DNA of 64,000 nucleotides from Agrobacterium vaccinii (GTDB taxonomy: Bacteria > Pseudomonadota > Alphaproteobacteria > Rhizobiales > Rhizobiaceae). Below, piece after piece: positions 17,071 to 27,996 of the stretch. Under the pieces are notes generated by a model. It saw only the letters and a program-made list of their open reading frames with translations. It was not told the DNA's origin and made no database searches. The translations under genes were made by a program, and so were the position numbers. The stretch spans positions 2,816,501-2,880,500 of the forward strand of contig NZ_CP054150.1 in assembly GCF_021310995.1 (NCBI RefSeq), read 5' to 3'. The first letter of the stretch is position 1; each line of letters opens with the position of its first letter.

Positions 17071-18891
17071 TCAGCTCTCCATTTCTTCGCGCAGCATTTC
17101 CAGCTCCAGCCATTCTTCTTCCATGGCTTCCAGCTTTTCGCGCAGCTTCGACATTTCATCTGCCAGCGTGTTGAAGGCCGTCGGGTTCTTGGCAAAAAGT
17201 TGCGGATCGGCCATGCGTTCTTCACGCTTGGCGATTTCGGCTTGAGCCTTTTCCATCTCCTTGGGCAGGTTCTCCAGAGCGAACTTCTGCTTGAAGGACA
17301 GCTTTACCTTACCCTTCGCGGGCTCCCCCCCGGATGACGTCGAGGTCTTCGCCTTGTCCTGCTTTTCCGCTCTCTTCTTTTCGTCGGACGCACCTTTGCG
17401 CTGCGCCATCATGTCGGAATAACCACCGGCATACTCGACCCAACGACCGTCAGGCGCATCCGGGTTTGCGGGCGCAATCGTCGATGTCACAGTGCGGTCG
17501 AGGAAGTCGCGGTCGTGGCTGACCAGAATGACGGTGCCAGAGAAGCCAGCGACGATCTCCTGCAACAGATCGAGCGTTTCGATGTCGAGATCGTTGGTCG
17601 GTTCGTCGAGGATCAGAAGATTGGTCGGCTTTGCCAGAATACGTGCCAGCATCAAGCGCGCGCGCTCGCCACCGGACAATTTGCGAATGGGCGTGCGGGC
17701 CTGCTCCGGCTGGAACAGGAAATCCTTCATGTAACCCGTGACATGCTTCACTTCGCCGTTGACGAGAAGGTTTTCGCCACGCCCGTCCGTCAAATAATGG
17801 GCGAGCGTGTCCTCGAGGTTCAGGTCTTCACGCTTCTGGTCGAGCGTTGCGATTTCCAGTTTGGTGCCGAGCTTGACCGTGCCGCTATCGGGCGCCAACT
17901 CGCCCGTCAGCATTTTCAGCAATGTCGTCTTGCCTGCACCGTTGGGACCTACGAAGCCGATGCAATCGCCCCGGTGGACCCGCAGCGAAAACGGCGCAAC
18001 GATGGTCCGCTCGCCATAGGATTTGGTGATGGCCTCGGCCTCGATGACCAGCTTGCCGGATTCGCGCCCCTCGGCTGCCGTCGCCTGAACGGTGCCTTGC
18101 GGGCCGTTGTGACCACGGTAGGCAGCCCGCATATCGCGCAACTCACCCACACGGCGCATGTTGCGCTTGCGGCGGGCGGTGACACCATACCGCATCCAGT
18201 GTTCTTCGCGCTCGATGGCCTTGCCGAGCTTGTGCTGCTCCAGCTCTTCCTCTTCCAGCACCTTGTCGCGCCATTCCTCGAAATGGGCAAAGCCACGGCT
18301 GAGACGGCGCGACGTACCGCGATCGAGCCAGACGGTAGCGGTCGAGACTTTTTCGAGAAAACGACGGTCGTGCGAAATCAGAACCAGCGCGCTGCGTGTC
18401 TGCTGCAATTCTCCTTCCAGCCACTCAATGGTCGGCAGGTCGAGATGGTTGGTGGGCTCGTCGAGCATCAAAATATCGGGTTCGGGCGCCATGACGCGCA
18501 CAAGCGCTGCCCGGCGCGCCTCTCCGCCCGAAAGGCTGGATGGATGCTCCTGCCCCGTCAGCCCCAGATGCTCAAGCAGATAGGTGACGCGATAAGCATC
18601 GTCGCCCGGTCCCAGACCCGCTTCCGCATAGGCTTGAACCGTCTCGAAACCGGCAAAATCCGGCGCCTGCTCCAGATACCGGATCGTCGCAGACGGATGG
18701 CGGAAAACCTCGCCCGATTGCGCTTCCACCAGACCGGCAGCAATTTTCATCAGCGTCGATTTGCCGGAACCATTGCGTCCGACAAGGCAGATGCGGTCGC
18801 CCGGTTCCACTTGCAGGTTTGCACCGTCGAGCAGCGGGGTCACGCCAAATGTCAGCTTGATGTCGTCGAGTTTCAGAATCGGGGGTGCCAA
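17071..18891 (-). CDS. ABC-F family ATPase (Uup-like)
   Basis: Soluble ABC-F protein of 606 residues with no membrane segments. Family members act on the ribosome, and Uup-type ones have also been tied to DNA stability. The first ABC domain has Walker A GRNGSGKST (~38-46) and signature LSGGEARR. The second has GPNGAGKTT (~318-326) and LSGGERAR. A charged linker lies between them. The C-terminal ~90 residues are Lys/Glu-rich and predicted coiled coil, the Uup mark. It starts four bases after the thiamine pyrophosphokinase stop, so the two are likely cotranscribed. Confidence 0.92.
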   Translation of the reverse strand: MAPPILKLDDIKLTFGVTPLLDGANLQVEPGDRICLVGRNGSGKSTLMKIAAGLVEAQSGEVFRHPSATIRYLEQAPDFAGFETVQAYAEAGLGPGDDAYRVTYLLEHLGLTGQEHPSSLSGGEARRAALVRVMAPEPDILMLDEPTNHLDLPTIEWLEGELQQTRSALVLISHDRRFLEKVSTATVWLDRGTSRRLSRGFAHFEEWRDKVLEEEELEQHKLGKAIEREEHWMRYGVTARRKRNMRRVGELRDMRAAYRGHNGPQGTVQATAAEGRESGKLVIEAEAITKSYGERTIVAPFSLRVHRGDCIGFVGPNGAGKTTLLKMLTGELAPDSGTVKLGTKLEIATLDQKREDLNLEDTLAHYLTDGRGENLLVNGEVKHVTGYMKDFLFQPEQARTPIRKLSGGERARLMLARILAKPTNLLILDEPTNDLDIETLDLLQEIVAGFSGTVILVSHDRDFLDRTVTSTIAPANPDAPDGRWVEYAGGYSDMMAQRKGASDEKKRAEKQDKAKTSTSSGGEPAKGKVKLSFKQKFALENLPKEMEKAQAEIAKREERMADPQLFAKNPTAFNTLADEMSKLREKLEAMEEEWLELEMLREEMES

Positions 18892-18895
18892 GGCA

Positions 18896-19546
18896 TCAGG
18901 CTCCGGTCAAATCATAGGGACGGGCAAGGACGATGGCCTTGCCGCTTTTGAGGCGAAGGCGCAAAGGCCCTTCCGCCACGTTGGAAATAGTGCGCGACGA
19001 GCCAAAGGCAAGCGCAAATTCTGCAAGAGGGTATCGCGCATTTTCGATGTCGAGACCATCAAGAGCCGTGAAACCCGCAACGGAAAACAGCGATCCGACA
19101 GGCAGATCGAGCGCAAGCTCGGTAGCCAGAAGCGGATAGGCTTCTTCCGTGCCGGAGGTCAATACAACATCGAAACCGCGTTCCGCCAGCGAGACGGCGT
19201 AGAGCAGATGGAACAGGGCGTGATCGGATCTTTCGCCAGCCAAAGCGCCGACCAATGTCAGCCGCTTCGCACCACGCGACAGAGCTTCCGACACCGCAAT
19301 TTCCCCATCCGTCACACCTTTTGCGGCTGGAAAGGGCTGTTGTGGCGTATCGGGCCATTGCGACATCAGGTCGGCATCCGAGGAGTCGAAGTCACCTACC
19401 CAAAGCTCAGGCGTCAGCCCCAGCACGGAGGCATGGCGCATGCCGCTATCGGCAGCGATCACACGCGTCCCAGCCACCGCCTTTTGCAGGCGATCCGTGA
19501 CGGTAATGGTTCCGCCGAGCAAAATGGTGAAATGCGCCGAGGTCAT
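18896..19546 (-). CDS. thiN: Thiamine pyrophosphokinase
   Basis: Transfers pyrophosphate from ATP to thiamine, making TPP directly, which completes salvage of imported thiamine. The N-terminal domain shows FTILLGGTITVTDRL and AADSGMRHA, then GDFDSSD. The diagnostic core is KGVTDGEIAVSEAL followed by LAGERSDHALFHLL, the TPK catalytic and ATP-binding motifs. The C-terminal beta-rich domain binds thiamine. The ATG at 19546 is chosen with AGGA close upstream; a TTG ten codons earlier is possible. No riboswitch precedes this gene, although thiBPQ three genes downstream has one. Confidence 0.9.
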   Translation of the reverse strand: MTSAHFTILLGGTITVTDRLQKAVAGTRVIAADSGMRHASVLGLTPELWVGDFDSSDADLMSQWPDTPQQPFPAAKGVTDGEIAVSEALSRGAKRLTLVGALAGERSDHALFHLLYAVSLAERGFDVVLTSGTEEAYPLLATELALDLPVGSLFSVAGFTALDGLDIENARYPLAEFALAFGSSRTISNVAEGPLRLRLKSGKAIVLARPYDLTGA

Positions 19547-19641
19547 GTCCTGCCATAGCCCGGAAAGGTACGACAAGGAAAGGCCGAAACGCAGCCAATG
19601 CGGCGATATTGATTTTCGCCGCAGACAGGATTATGACACCT

Positions 19642-19698
19642 GCCAGTGGTGATTTGCCGACCGGCTTGCAGCCACTTTAAAGAAGTTGCTAAATGGTC
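19642..19698 (+). promoter_or_regulatory. SAM-II riboswitch upstream of metA
   Basis: The sequence shows the SAM-II (metA) consensus blocks: GTGGTGATTTG, CCGGCTTGCAGCCAC, TTTAAAGAAG and GCTAAA. Together they can form the compact H-type pseudoknot that binds S-adenosylmethionine. It is followed by a terminator within the same leader. Confidence 0.95.
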
Positions 19699-19721
19699 GA
19701 GGAAACAGGCAATTTCCGAGG

Positions 19722-19750
19722 ACCGGCTGCGATTTCGCTGCCGGTTTTTT
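19722..19750 (+). terminator. Attenuator terminator in metA leader
   Basis: ACCGGC (19722-19727) pairs with GCCGGT (19740-19745), with an inner GCGA/TCGC stem, and a run of six T follows. It lies between the SAM-II aptamer and the metA ribosome site, so high SAM is expected to favour early termination. Confidence 0.85.
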
Positions 19751-19790
19751 GTTTTCTGGGCCGGCGCTGCCAGGAAAGTGAGAGTTCGAG

Positions 19791-20717
19791 ATGCCTATTA
19801 AGATACCCGATACGCTGCCTGCTTTCGAGACCCTCGTGAATGAGGGCGTGCGGGTCATGACGGAAACAGCGGCGATCCGGCAGGATATTCGCCCGCTGCA
19901 GATCGGGCTTCTCAATCTCATGCCCAACAAGATCAAAACCGAGATACAGATGGCCCGACTGGTCGGCGCATCGCCGCTTCAGGTGGAGCTGTCGCTGGTG
20001 CGCATCGGTGGTCACCGCGCCAAGAATACGCCGGAAGAACACCTTCTGTCCTTTTACGAAACCTGGGAAGAGGTGCGCCACCGCAAGTTCGATGGCTTCA
20101 TCATCACCGGCGCACCGGTCGAAAAACTCACCTATGAAGACGTGACCTACTGGGACGAGATGCAGAAGATTTTCGACTGGACGCAGACCAACGTCCATTC
20201 GACGCTTAATGTCTGCTGGGGCGCGATGGCCGCGATCTACCATTTCCATGGCGTTCCCAAACACGAGTTGAAAGAGAAAGCGTTCGGCGTCTATCGCCAC
20301 CGCAATCTTTCCCCGGCATCCATTTATCTCAACGGTTTCTCGGATGATTTTCAGGTGCCCGTTTCCCGCTGGACGGAGGTGCGCCGCGCCGACATCGAGA
20401 AGAACCCCGACCTCGAAATCCTGATGGAGTCAGAGGAGATGGGGGTTTGTCTCGTGCATGAGCGCATCGGCAAGCGGCTCTACATGTTCAACCATGTCGA
20501 ATATGATTCCACATCGCTTTCCGAAGAATATTTCCGCGATGTGAAATCAGGCGTGCCGATCAAGGTGCCGCATGACTACTTCCCCCATAACGACCCGGAC
20601 CTGACACCGTTGAACCGCTGGCGCAGCCACGCCCATCTCTTCTTCGGCAACTGGATCAACGAAATCTACCAGACAACGCCGTATGACCCACAGGACATCG
20701 GCAAGACCAAAGCCTAA
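19791..20717 (+). CDS. metA: Homoserine O-acetyltransferase (MetA type)
   Basis: Acylates homoserine in the first committed step of methionine synthesis. The 308-residue protein is a class-I glutamine-amidotransferase-like fold with nucleophile Cys142 (NVCWGAMAA) and a downstream HVEYD that supplies the His and Glu. Residue 111 is Glu (GAPVEKL). In this family Glu111 marks acetyl-CoA users and Gly111 marks succinyl-CoA users, so acetyl transfer is more likely despite the common HTS label. AGGAAAGTGAGAG precedes the ATG. The SAM-II riboswitch upstream fits end-product control. Confidence 0.95.
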   Translation: MPIKIPDTLPAFETLVNEGVRVMTETAAIRQDIRPLQIGLLNLMPNKIKTEIQMARLVGASPLQVELSLVRIGGHRAKNTPEEHLLSFYETWEEVRHRKFDGFIITGAPVEKLTYEDVTYWDEMQKIFDWTQTNVHSTLNVCWGAMAAIYHFHGVPKHELKEKAFGVYRHRNLSPASIYLNGFSDDFQVPVSRWTEVRRADIEKNPDLEILMESEEMGVCLVHERIGKRLYMFNHVEYDSTSLSEEYFRDVKSGVPIKVPHDYFPHNDPDLTPLNRWRSHAHLFFGNWINEIYQTTPYDPQDIGKTKA

Positions 20718-20787
20718 TTCAGCAATTGCGCGGGCGCGGAAAATAAAGCAACGTCCGGCCCTGTTTATTGATCGGGAGAGTGACACG

Positions 20788-21810
<1,023 letters not shown>

Positions 21811-21813
21811 TTT

Positions 21814-22575
21814 TCAGTCCAGCACGCAACCGACATAGGCACCGGAACCGCGGGCTCGTCTTTCGATGAGCCCGGCCAGCCGCTGCATGCCGCGTCCGGG
21901 TTTGCTGGCGACACGGTCGATGGGGTTTGGGAGTGCTACGGCCAGAAGTGCCGCCTGCCTGGAACTCAGTTTCGAAGCCGGAATTTTGAAATGGTGCTGA
22001 GCAGCCGCCTCGATGCCGTAAATGCCCGGGCCCCATTCCGCGACGTTGAGATAGATTTCCATCATCCGTCTTTTCGACCAGATGAAATCGGAAACGACTG
22101 CGAGCGGCAATTCCAGACCCTTTCGCAGGAAAGAGCGTCCGTTCCATAAGAACAGGTTTTTTGCCGTCTGCATCGGAATGGTGCTGGCGCCGCGCGTGGA
22201 TTCACCTTCCAACGCGCTGTTGACGACGGTTTGCATCTGGTTCCAGTCCACGCCGCCGTGCGAACAGAACTGTCCGTCCTCCGACATCATCACCGATTGC
22301 ACGAGGCGTGGTGAGATGTTCTCCAGCGGCACCCAGCGGCGATCATAACCCTGAAACGTCACCAGATCGGCCAGCATCAGCGTGGAAACAGGGCGCATGA
22401 AAGGCAGCGCATAGACCGGTATCAGCAGATAGGGCAGGACAAGCAACGCAATGACGATCACTAAAGCGCGTTTCAGAAGACTTCTAACATCCACTTTGGG
22501 TCTGCTTTCCCCGCGAGCAAGCGCTTCGTCGTCCGTCTCGCTGTCCGGCATACTGCTCAAAAACCCTGTCCCCAC
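21814..22575 (-). CDS. mtgA: Monofunctional peptidoglycan glycosyltransferase
   Basis: Polymerises lipid II into glycan strands at the inner membrane. The 253-residue protein has one membrane anchor (residues ~37-57) and a GT51 domain. The catalytic Glu lies in [16 protein letters not shown], followed by [17 protein letters not shown] and [19 protein letters not shown], all family motifs. The start is uncertain: GTG at 22575 or ATG at 22551, neither with a strong ribosome site. It is convergent with galM. Confidence 0.93.
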   Translation of the reverse strand: MGTGFLSSMPDSETDDEALARGESRPKVDVRSLLKRALVIVIALLVLPYLLIPVYALPFMRPVSTLMLADLVTFQGYDRRWVPLENISPRLVQSVMMSEDGQFCSHGGVDWNQMQTVVNSALEGESTRGASTIPMQTAKNLFLWNGRSFLRKGLELPLAVVSDFIWSKRRMMEIYLNVAEWGPGIYGIEAAAQHHFKIPASKLSSRQAALLAVALPNPIDRVASKPGRGMQRLAGLIERRARGSGAYVGCVLD

Positions 22576-22718
22576 TTGGCCACCGCTCAGAACCTTTCAT
22601 ATTCCGCGTGCGTCATCAAGGCGAGTCCTGATCATCAAGTTCCCCAACCGCTTCACAAAAACGATTGCCAGCCATTTTTCCCCATGCCAAACAGCCACAA
22701 TATCGAGGAACTGGCGCT

Positions 22719-23618
22719 ATGACATTCGAGACACGGCTGCGAGACAATGCGGCGCAAACCGAGGCCTTGCTGACTGAATTGCTGTCAGGCGAAAGCCGCG
22801 CCGATGAGATCACCCGCCCCCGCAATCTGCTGGACGCCATGCGACACGGCGTTTTGAATGGCGGCAAGCGGCTGCGGCCCTTTCTGGTCATCGAGTCAGC
22901 AGCGATTTTGGGCGGAGACGCAACGGCAGCCCTGAGAGTGGGTGCGGCGCTTGAGTGTCTGCACTGCTATTCGCTGGTGCATGACGACCTTCCCGCCATG
23001 GACGACGACGACCTGCGCAGGGGCCAACCCACCGTTCACAAAAAGTTCGATGAAGCGACCGCGATCCTCGCTGGCGACAGCCTGCTGACCCTGGCATTCG
23101 ACATCATCGCCGCCCCGGAAACAGAACTGTCGGATGACCGCAAGGCCGCACTCGTCTTGGCATTGGCAAGGGCTGCGGGCATAGGCGGCATGGCTGGCGG
23201 GCAGGCCCTCGATCTGGCAGCCGAAAAGCATGCCCCGGACGAACCAGGCATCGTAACGCTACAGTCCATGAAAACAGGCGCGCTGATCCGCTTCGCCTGC
23301 GAAGCCGGAGCAATCATCGCCGGAAGCACGCCGTCGGAAAGGCAGCGCCTGCGTCAATTCGGAGAAAAAATCGGTCTCGCCTTCCAGCTCGCTGATGACC
23401 TTCTGGATCTCACATCCAACGCCGTTGCCATGGGCAAGGCAACCGGCAAGGACGCCGCACGCGGCAAGGGGACGCTGGTAGCCCTACGCGGACCGGATTG
23501 GGCAACCACCCGCCTGCGTGAACTGGTGAAGGAAGCCACCGATTTGCTGGCACCTTATGGTGACCGTGCGGATATTTTGATCCAGACGGCAAAGTTCGTC
23601 GCGGAGCGAAAAAACTAA
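22719..23618 (+). CDS. ispA: Farnesyl diphosphate synthase
   Basis: Trans-prenyltransferase that adds isopentenyl diphosphate to DMAPP and GPP to give FPP (C15). The 299-residue protein has the GGKRLRP substrate motif at 48-54, the first Asp-rich motif DDLPAMDDDD from residue 89 and the second, FQLADDLLD, near 225. The start at 22719 has GAGGA nine bases upstream; the upstream extension of 18 codons is rejected. FPP specificity rather than GPP/GGPP is inferred from overall similarity. ispG, two genes on, belongs to the same pathway. Confidence 0.9.
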   Translation: MTFETRLRDNAAQTEALLTELLSGESRADEITRPRNLLDAMRHGVLNGGKRLRPFLVIESAAILGGDATAALRVGAALECLHCYSLVHDDLPAMDDDDLRRGQPTVHKKFDEATAILAGDSLLTLAFDIIAAPETELSDDRKAALVLALARAAGIGGMAGGQALDLAAEKHAPDEPGIVTLQSMKTGALIRFACEAGAIIAGSTPSERQRLRQFGEKIGLAFQLADDLLDLTSNAVAMGKATGKDAARGKGTLVALRGPDWATTRLRELVKEATDLLAPYGDRADILIQTAKFVAERKN

Positions 23619-23734
23619 AGTTAGCGTTAAACATCACGGTTTTTCATCGCGCGCAGTCATCCGTCCCTATCGAGAGTGCCCCTAATCGCTTTCTAAAATC
23701 CATCTATATCCGCTTGAGAAAATACCTTCGCCGG

Positions 23735-23754
23735 GTTATGCGTGTTTATGCACG
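23735..23754 (+). promoter_or_regulatory. Tandem 10-bp repeat before DeoR gene
   Basis: GTTATGCGTG is followed at once by TTTATGCACG, matching at seven of ten positions. The junction also forms the dyad CGTG-N6-CACG. It ends 20 bases before the regulator start, a typical place for an autoregulatory operator. Confidence 0.45.
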
Positions 23755-23774
23755 ATTATTCCGATTGATTCCCG

Positions 23775-24599
23775 ATGTCCAAAACCGATCATTTTGTCAG
23801 CGAGCGCCAGGCTCTGATTTACGCGCAATTGCAACGGCATGGCCGTGTGCTTGCGCAGGAGCTTGCGCAGACGTTCGACGTATCCGAAGACACGGTGCGT
23901 CGGGATTTGCGGGACATGGCGGCGCGAGGGGAGTGTGAGCGCGTCTATGGCGGGGCGCTACTGGCATCTGGCACCACCGTTCCGCTGAAAACCCGCATGG
24001 GCGAAATGCCGGATCGCAAGGCTGTACTCGGGCAAGCCGCCGCTTCGCTCGTGCAGAATGGTATGATCGTTTTTCTCGATGCTGGCTCTACCAATCTGGC
24101 CATCGCAAAATATCTCGCCATTGGCTTGAAGCTCACCGTCGTCACCAATACGCCTGCGATCGCTGCAGAACTTGCCGGTAACGCAGACATCGAACTCATT
24201 CTCATCGGCGGCAGGGTCGATCCTTCCGTGGGTGCCGCCATCGATACGACCGCCATTCGCCAACTTGAGCAAATCCGGCCCGATCTCTGCATTGTCGGTG
24301 TCTGCGGCCTGACGCTAGATCGGGGTCTGAGCGCCGATATCTATGAGGACGCCGTGTTCAAGCGGTTGGCCTGCGAGACCAGCGTAAAAACACTGGCCGC
24401 CGTGACCTCCGAAAAGCTGGGTGCCGCTGCCGCGTTTCAGGTCGCATCGCTGTCTTCCCCGCTCACCCTCGTGCTGGAACAGGATGCCGACAACGATATG
24501 ATCGGCAGTCTGGCGGACACCGGCGTCACTATTCATCAGGCCGGATCGTCGTCCGGCATCTCATCTCCCATGCACTTATCGAAGGACCAGTCCCGATGA
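23775..24599 (+). CDS. DeoR-family transcriptional regulator
   Basis: Sugar-metabolism type repressor of 274 residues. The N-terminal DeoR helix-turn-helix spans residues ~10-65, with the family signature TFDVSEDTVRRDLRDM and VYGGALL. The C-terminal DeoRC sensor domain holds the phospho-sugar site elements DAGSTNLAIA, TNTPAIA, IGGR and GVCGL. The ligand is unknown. It overlaps the next gene by four bases (ATGA), so it most likely controls the neighbouring permease and itself. A tandem repeat lies just upstream. Confidence 0.92.
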   Translation: MSKTDHFVSERQALIYAQLQRHGRVLAQELAQTFDVSEDTVRRDLRDMAARGECERVYGGALLASGTTVPLKTRMGEMPDRKAVLGQAAASLVQNGMIVFLDAGSTNLAIAKYLAIGLKLTVVTNTPAIAAELAGNADIELILIGGRVDPSVGAAIDTTAIRQLEQIRPDLCIVGVCGLTLDRGLSADIYEDAVFKRLACETSVKTLAAVTSEKLGAAAAFQVASLSSPLTLVLEQDADNDMIGSLADTGVTIHQAGSSSGISSPMHLSKDQSR

Positions 24600-25780
24600 C
24601 CGGCACTGCCACGCCAACGACCGCCCGCCTACCTTATATGACGAGAACACGCCTCGGTGTGTCCCTGCTGTTCCTGATGAACGGCTTCATGATGGGCTCA
24701 TGGGCACCGATGATCCCGGAATTCGCCAGACGCTTCGCGCTCAGCGAAAGCACGCTGGGTCTCGTCATCCTTGTCTACGGCCTCGGCTCGCTGTCCTTCA
24801 TGCCCATTGCAGGCTCACAGATCGGCCGTCTCGGGTCGCGAACCGTGACGCTGACCGTCGCCCTCATCATGGTGCCGACGCTGCTGTTGATCACGCTTGC
24901 AAATTCGCTCTGGGCGGGCGTCATCGCCGTCTTTCTCTTCGGCGGACTGACGGGGGCCATGGATGTTGCCATGAATGCCAACGCCGTTGTGGTGGAGCGC
25001 AGCATGCGCCGCGCCATCATGTCGTCCTGCCACGCATTCTGGAGCCTGGGCGGCCTGCTCGGTGCGGGTCTTGGCGGTCTGTTGATCACCAAAACCGGCA
25101 TCTACGGCCACGCCATCACGCTCACTATCCTCGCAGCCGTCATGCTTGCTGTGGCATGGCCACGGGTGCAGGTGGATCGCCCCCACCCGGAAGAACAACG
25201 TCCCAAGGGTGGCCTTCCCATGACACCGCTGCCTTGGATCATCGGCATCATGGCGCTGTTTTCGATGATCCCGGAAGGTGCCATTCTCGATTGGGGCGCG
25301 CTTTATCTGCGCAATGAACTCAGCGCATCCGTCACACTGTCCGGCTTCGGCTTTGCCGCCTTCTCGCTCACCATGGCCATCATGCGCTTTGCAGGCGATT
25401 TGGTGCGTGACCGTTTTGGGGCCGTCCGCACGCTGCAATTTTGTTCGACTATATCGATCATCGGCCTGCTGATTGCCGGTTTCGCGCCCAATGCCTTCAT
25501 TGCCATCGCGGGCTTTGCGATTGCCGGCATCGGCATTTCCAACATGGTGCCGATCGCTTTTTCGGCGGCGGGCAATATGCCGGGCATGGCACCGGGCATC
25601 GCTCTGTCGGTGGTCACGACCATGGGTTATTCCGGCATTCTCGTTGCACCGTCCGCCATCGGCTTCATTGCCGAGCATACGGGTCTGGCCGCCGTGTTCA
25701 TCGGCCTGCCGCTTCTGCATGTAGTGGTTCTCATGCTGTCGAAACTGGCACGCCATGCGGATGGCGCAAGCGGGCACTGA
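24596..25780 (+). CDS. MFS transporter (YbjJ-like)
   Basis: Inner-membrane permease of 394 residues with about 12 hydrophobic segments. The start reads LLFLMNGFMMGSWAPMIPEFARRF, as in the YbjJ/fucose-permease-like branch of MFS. The A-loop signature (GSQIGRLGSR) lies after helix 2, and a conserved RMRRAIMSSCHAFWSLGG-like segment lies near residue 130. Its substrate is not evident. Coupling to a DeoR regulator suggests a sugar or sugar-derived compound. Confidence 0.85.
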   Translation: MTGTATPTTARLPYMTRTRLGVSLLFLMNGFMMGSWAPMIPEFARRFALSESTLGLVILVYGLGSLSFMPIAGSQIGRLGSRTVTLTVALIMVPTLLLITLANSLWAGVIAVFLFGGLTGAMDVAMNANAVVVERSMRRAIMSSCHAFWSLGGLLGAGLGGLLITKTGIYGHAITLTILAAVMLAVAWPRVQVDRPHPEEQRPKGGLPMTPLPWIIGIMALFSMIPEGAILDWGALYLRNELSASVTLSGFGFAAFSLTMAIMRFAGDLVRDRFGAVRTLQFCSTISIIGLLIAGFAPNAFIAIAGFAIAGIGISNMVPIAFSAAGNMPGMAPGIALSVVTTMGYSGILVAPSAIGFIAEHTGLAAVFIGLPLLHVVVLMLSKLARHADGASGH

Positions 25781-25874
25781 TATCCCAATTTCGCAAAAGT
25801 GAGATGCCTGTCGCCGACAAGTCTCGAATTTCGCCATGATTGCGATAAAAGTGGAGTTGATCGCTTCGATGTTG

Positions 25875-25892
25875 ACAAGGCGCGCGCCTTGT
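25875..25892. repeat. 18-bp perfect palindrome upstream of ispG
   Basis: ACAAGGCGC is followed directly by its exact reverse complement GCGCCTTGT, 44 bases before the ispG start. No T-run follows, so it looks more like an operator or RNA hairpin than a terminator. Confidence 0.6.
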
Positions 25893-25935
25893 TCCACCTG
25901 AATGATCAGATTGACCGCAATTGCCAGAGAAAACC

Positions 25936-27186
<1,251 letters not shown>

Positions 27187-27254
27187 GTTTCGACCGTGAA
27201 AATGCCGAAATTCACCTGTCTTACCTTACGTGAACTCACGGAGCACTGGAATTC

Positions 27255-27917
27255 ATGATCAAGAAGTTTATCGTTCTTGCGCTTGCCGCAACCTATCTTT
27301 CCGCCTGCACGACCACCGACCCCTACACAGGTGAGCAGAAGGTTTCCAATATGGCTGGCGGCGCCGGTATCGGTGCTCTCGCAGGTGCTGTCGGTGGTCT
27401 CGCCATCGGTGGCGGCAACAAGGGCCGCAACGCCTTGATCGGTGCTGGTATCGGCGCGCTGGCCGGTGGCGCTATCGGCGGATACATGGACAATCAGGAA
27501 TCCGAGCTTCGCCAGCAGCTTCAGGGGACGGGCGTGTCCGTCACGCGTCGCGGCGACAGCATCGTTCTCAACATGCCGTCCAACGTCACATTCGCAACGG
27601 ATCAGGATCAGGTCATTCCACCATTCTACCCGACGCTGAATTCGGTCGCCATCGTGCTCAACAAGTTCAACAAGACCTATATCGACATTAACGGCCACAC
27701 AGACTCCACTGGCAGCCTTGCCCACAATCAGGGCCTATCGGAACGTCGTGCAGCATCCGTTGCAAACTATCTCGGTGATCGTGGCGGCGTCGACCAGCGA
27801 CGCATCTCGACCATGGGCTTTGGCCCATCGCAGCCGATCGCCTCCAACGCAACGGCAGACGGCCGCGCCCAGAACCGCCGTGTCGAGGTGCTGATCTCGC
27901 CGCTGACACAGAATTGA
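27255..27917 (+). CDS. OmpA-family outer-membrane lipoprotein
   Basis: Lipoprotein of 220 residues. The signal peptide ends LSACTTT, so Cys18 is lipidated. Residues ~33-80 form glycine-zipper segments (GAGIGALAGAVGG and a second GAGIGALAGGAIGG) that can insert into or cross the outer membrane. The C-terminal OmpA-like domain (residues ~105-216) binds peptidoglycan, with TYIDINGHTDSTGS, NQGLSERRAASVANYL and NRRVEVLI. It resembles YiaD-type anchors and 17-kDa antigen fusions. The role is probably envelope tethering. It follows ispG by 68 bases and ends at a strong terminator. Confidence 0.9.
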   Translation: MIKKFIVLALAATYLSACTTTDPYTGEQKVSNMAGGAGIGALAGAVGGLAIGGGNKGRNALIGAGIGALAGGAIGGYMDNQESELRQQLQGTGVSVTRRGDSIVLNMPSNVTFATDQDQVIPPFYPTLNSVAIVLNKFNKTYIDINGHTDSTGSLAHNQGLSERRAASVANYLGDRGGVDQRRISTMGFGPSQPIASNATADGRAQNRRVEVLISPLTQN

Positions 27918-27948
27918 TCTGCGGCTTTCAAAGGAACTGTCATCCAGC

Positions 27949-27976
27949 AAAAAGCCCACCTTGCGGTGGGCTTTTT
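27949..27976. terminator. Bidirectional terminator
   Basis: AAAAAGCCCACC pairs perfectly with GGTGGGCTTTTT over a TTGC loop. It lies between the convergent lipoprotein and pyc genes and works on both strands. Confidence 0.93.
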
Positions 27977-27996
27977 CGTCTGTGCAGTAATGCAGC

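Noticed and set aside
17515..18951. 478-codon open frame on the plus strand
   Set aside because: It is antisense to the ABC-F gene, whose two ATPase domains are intact.
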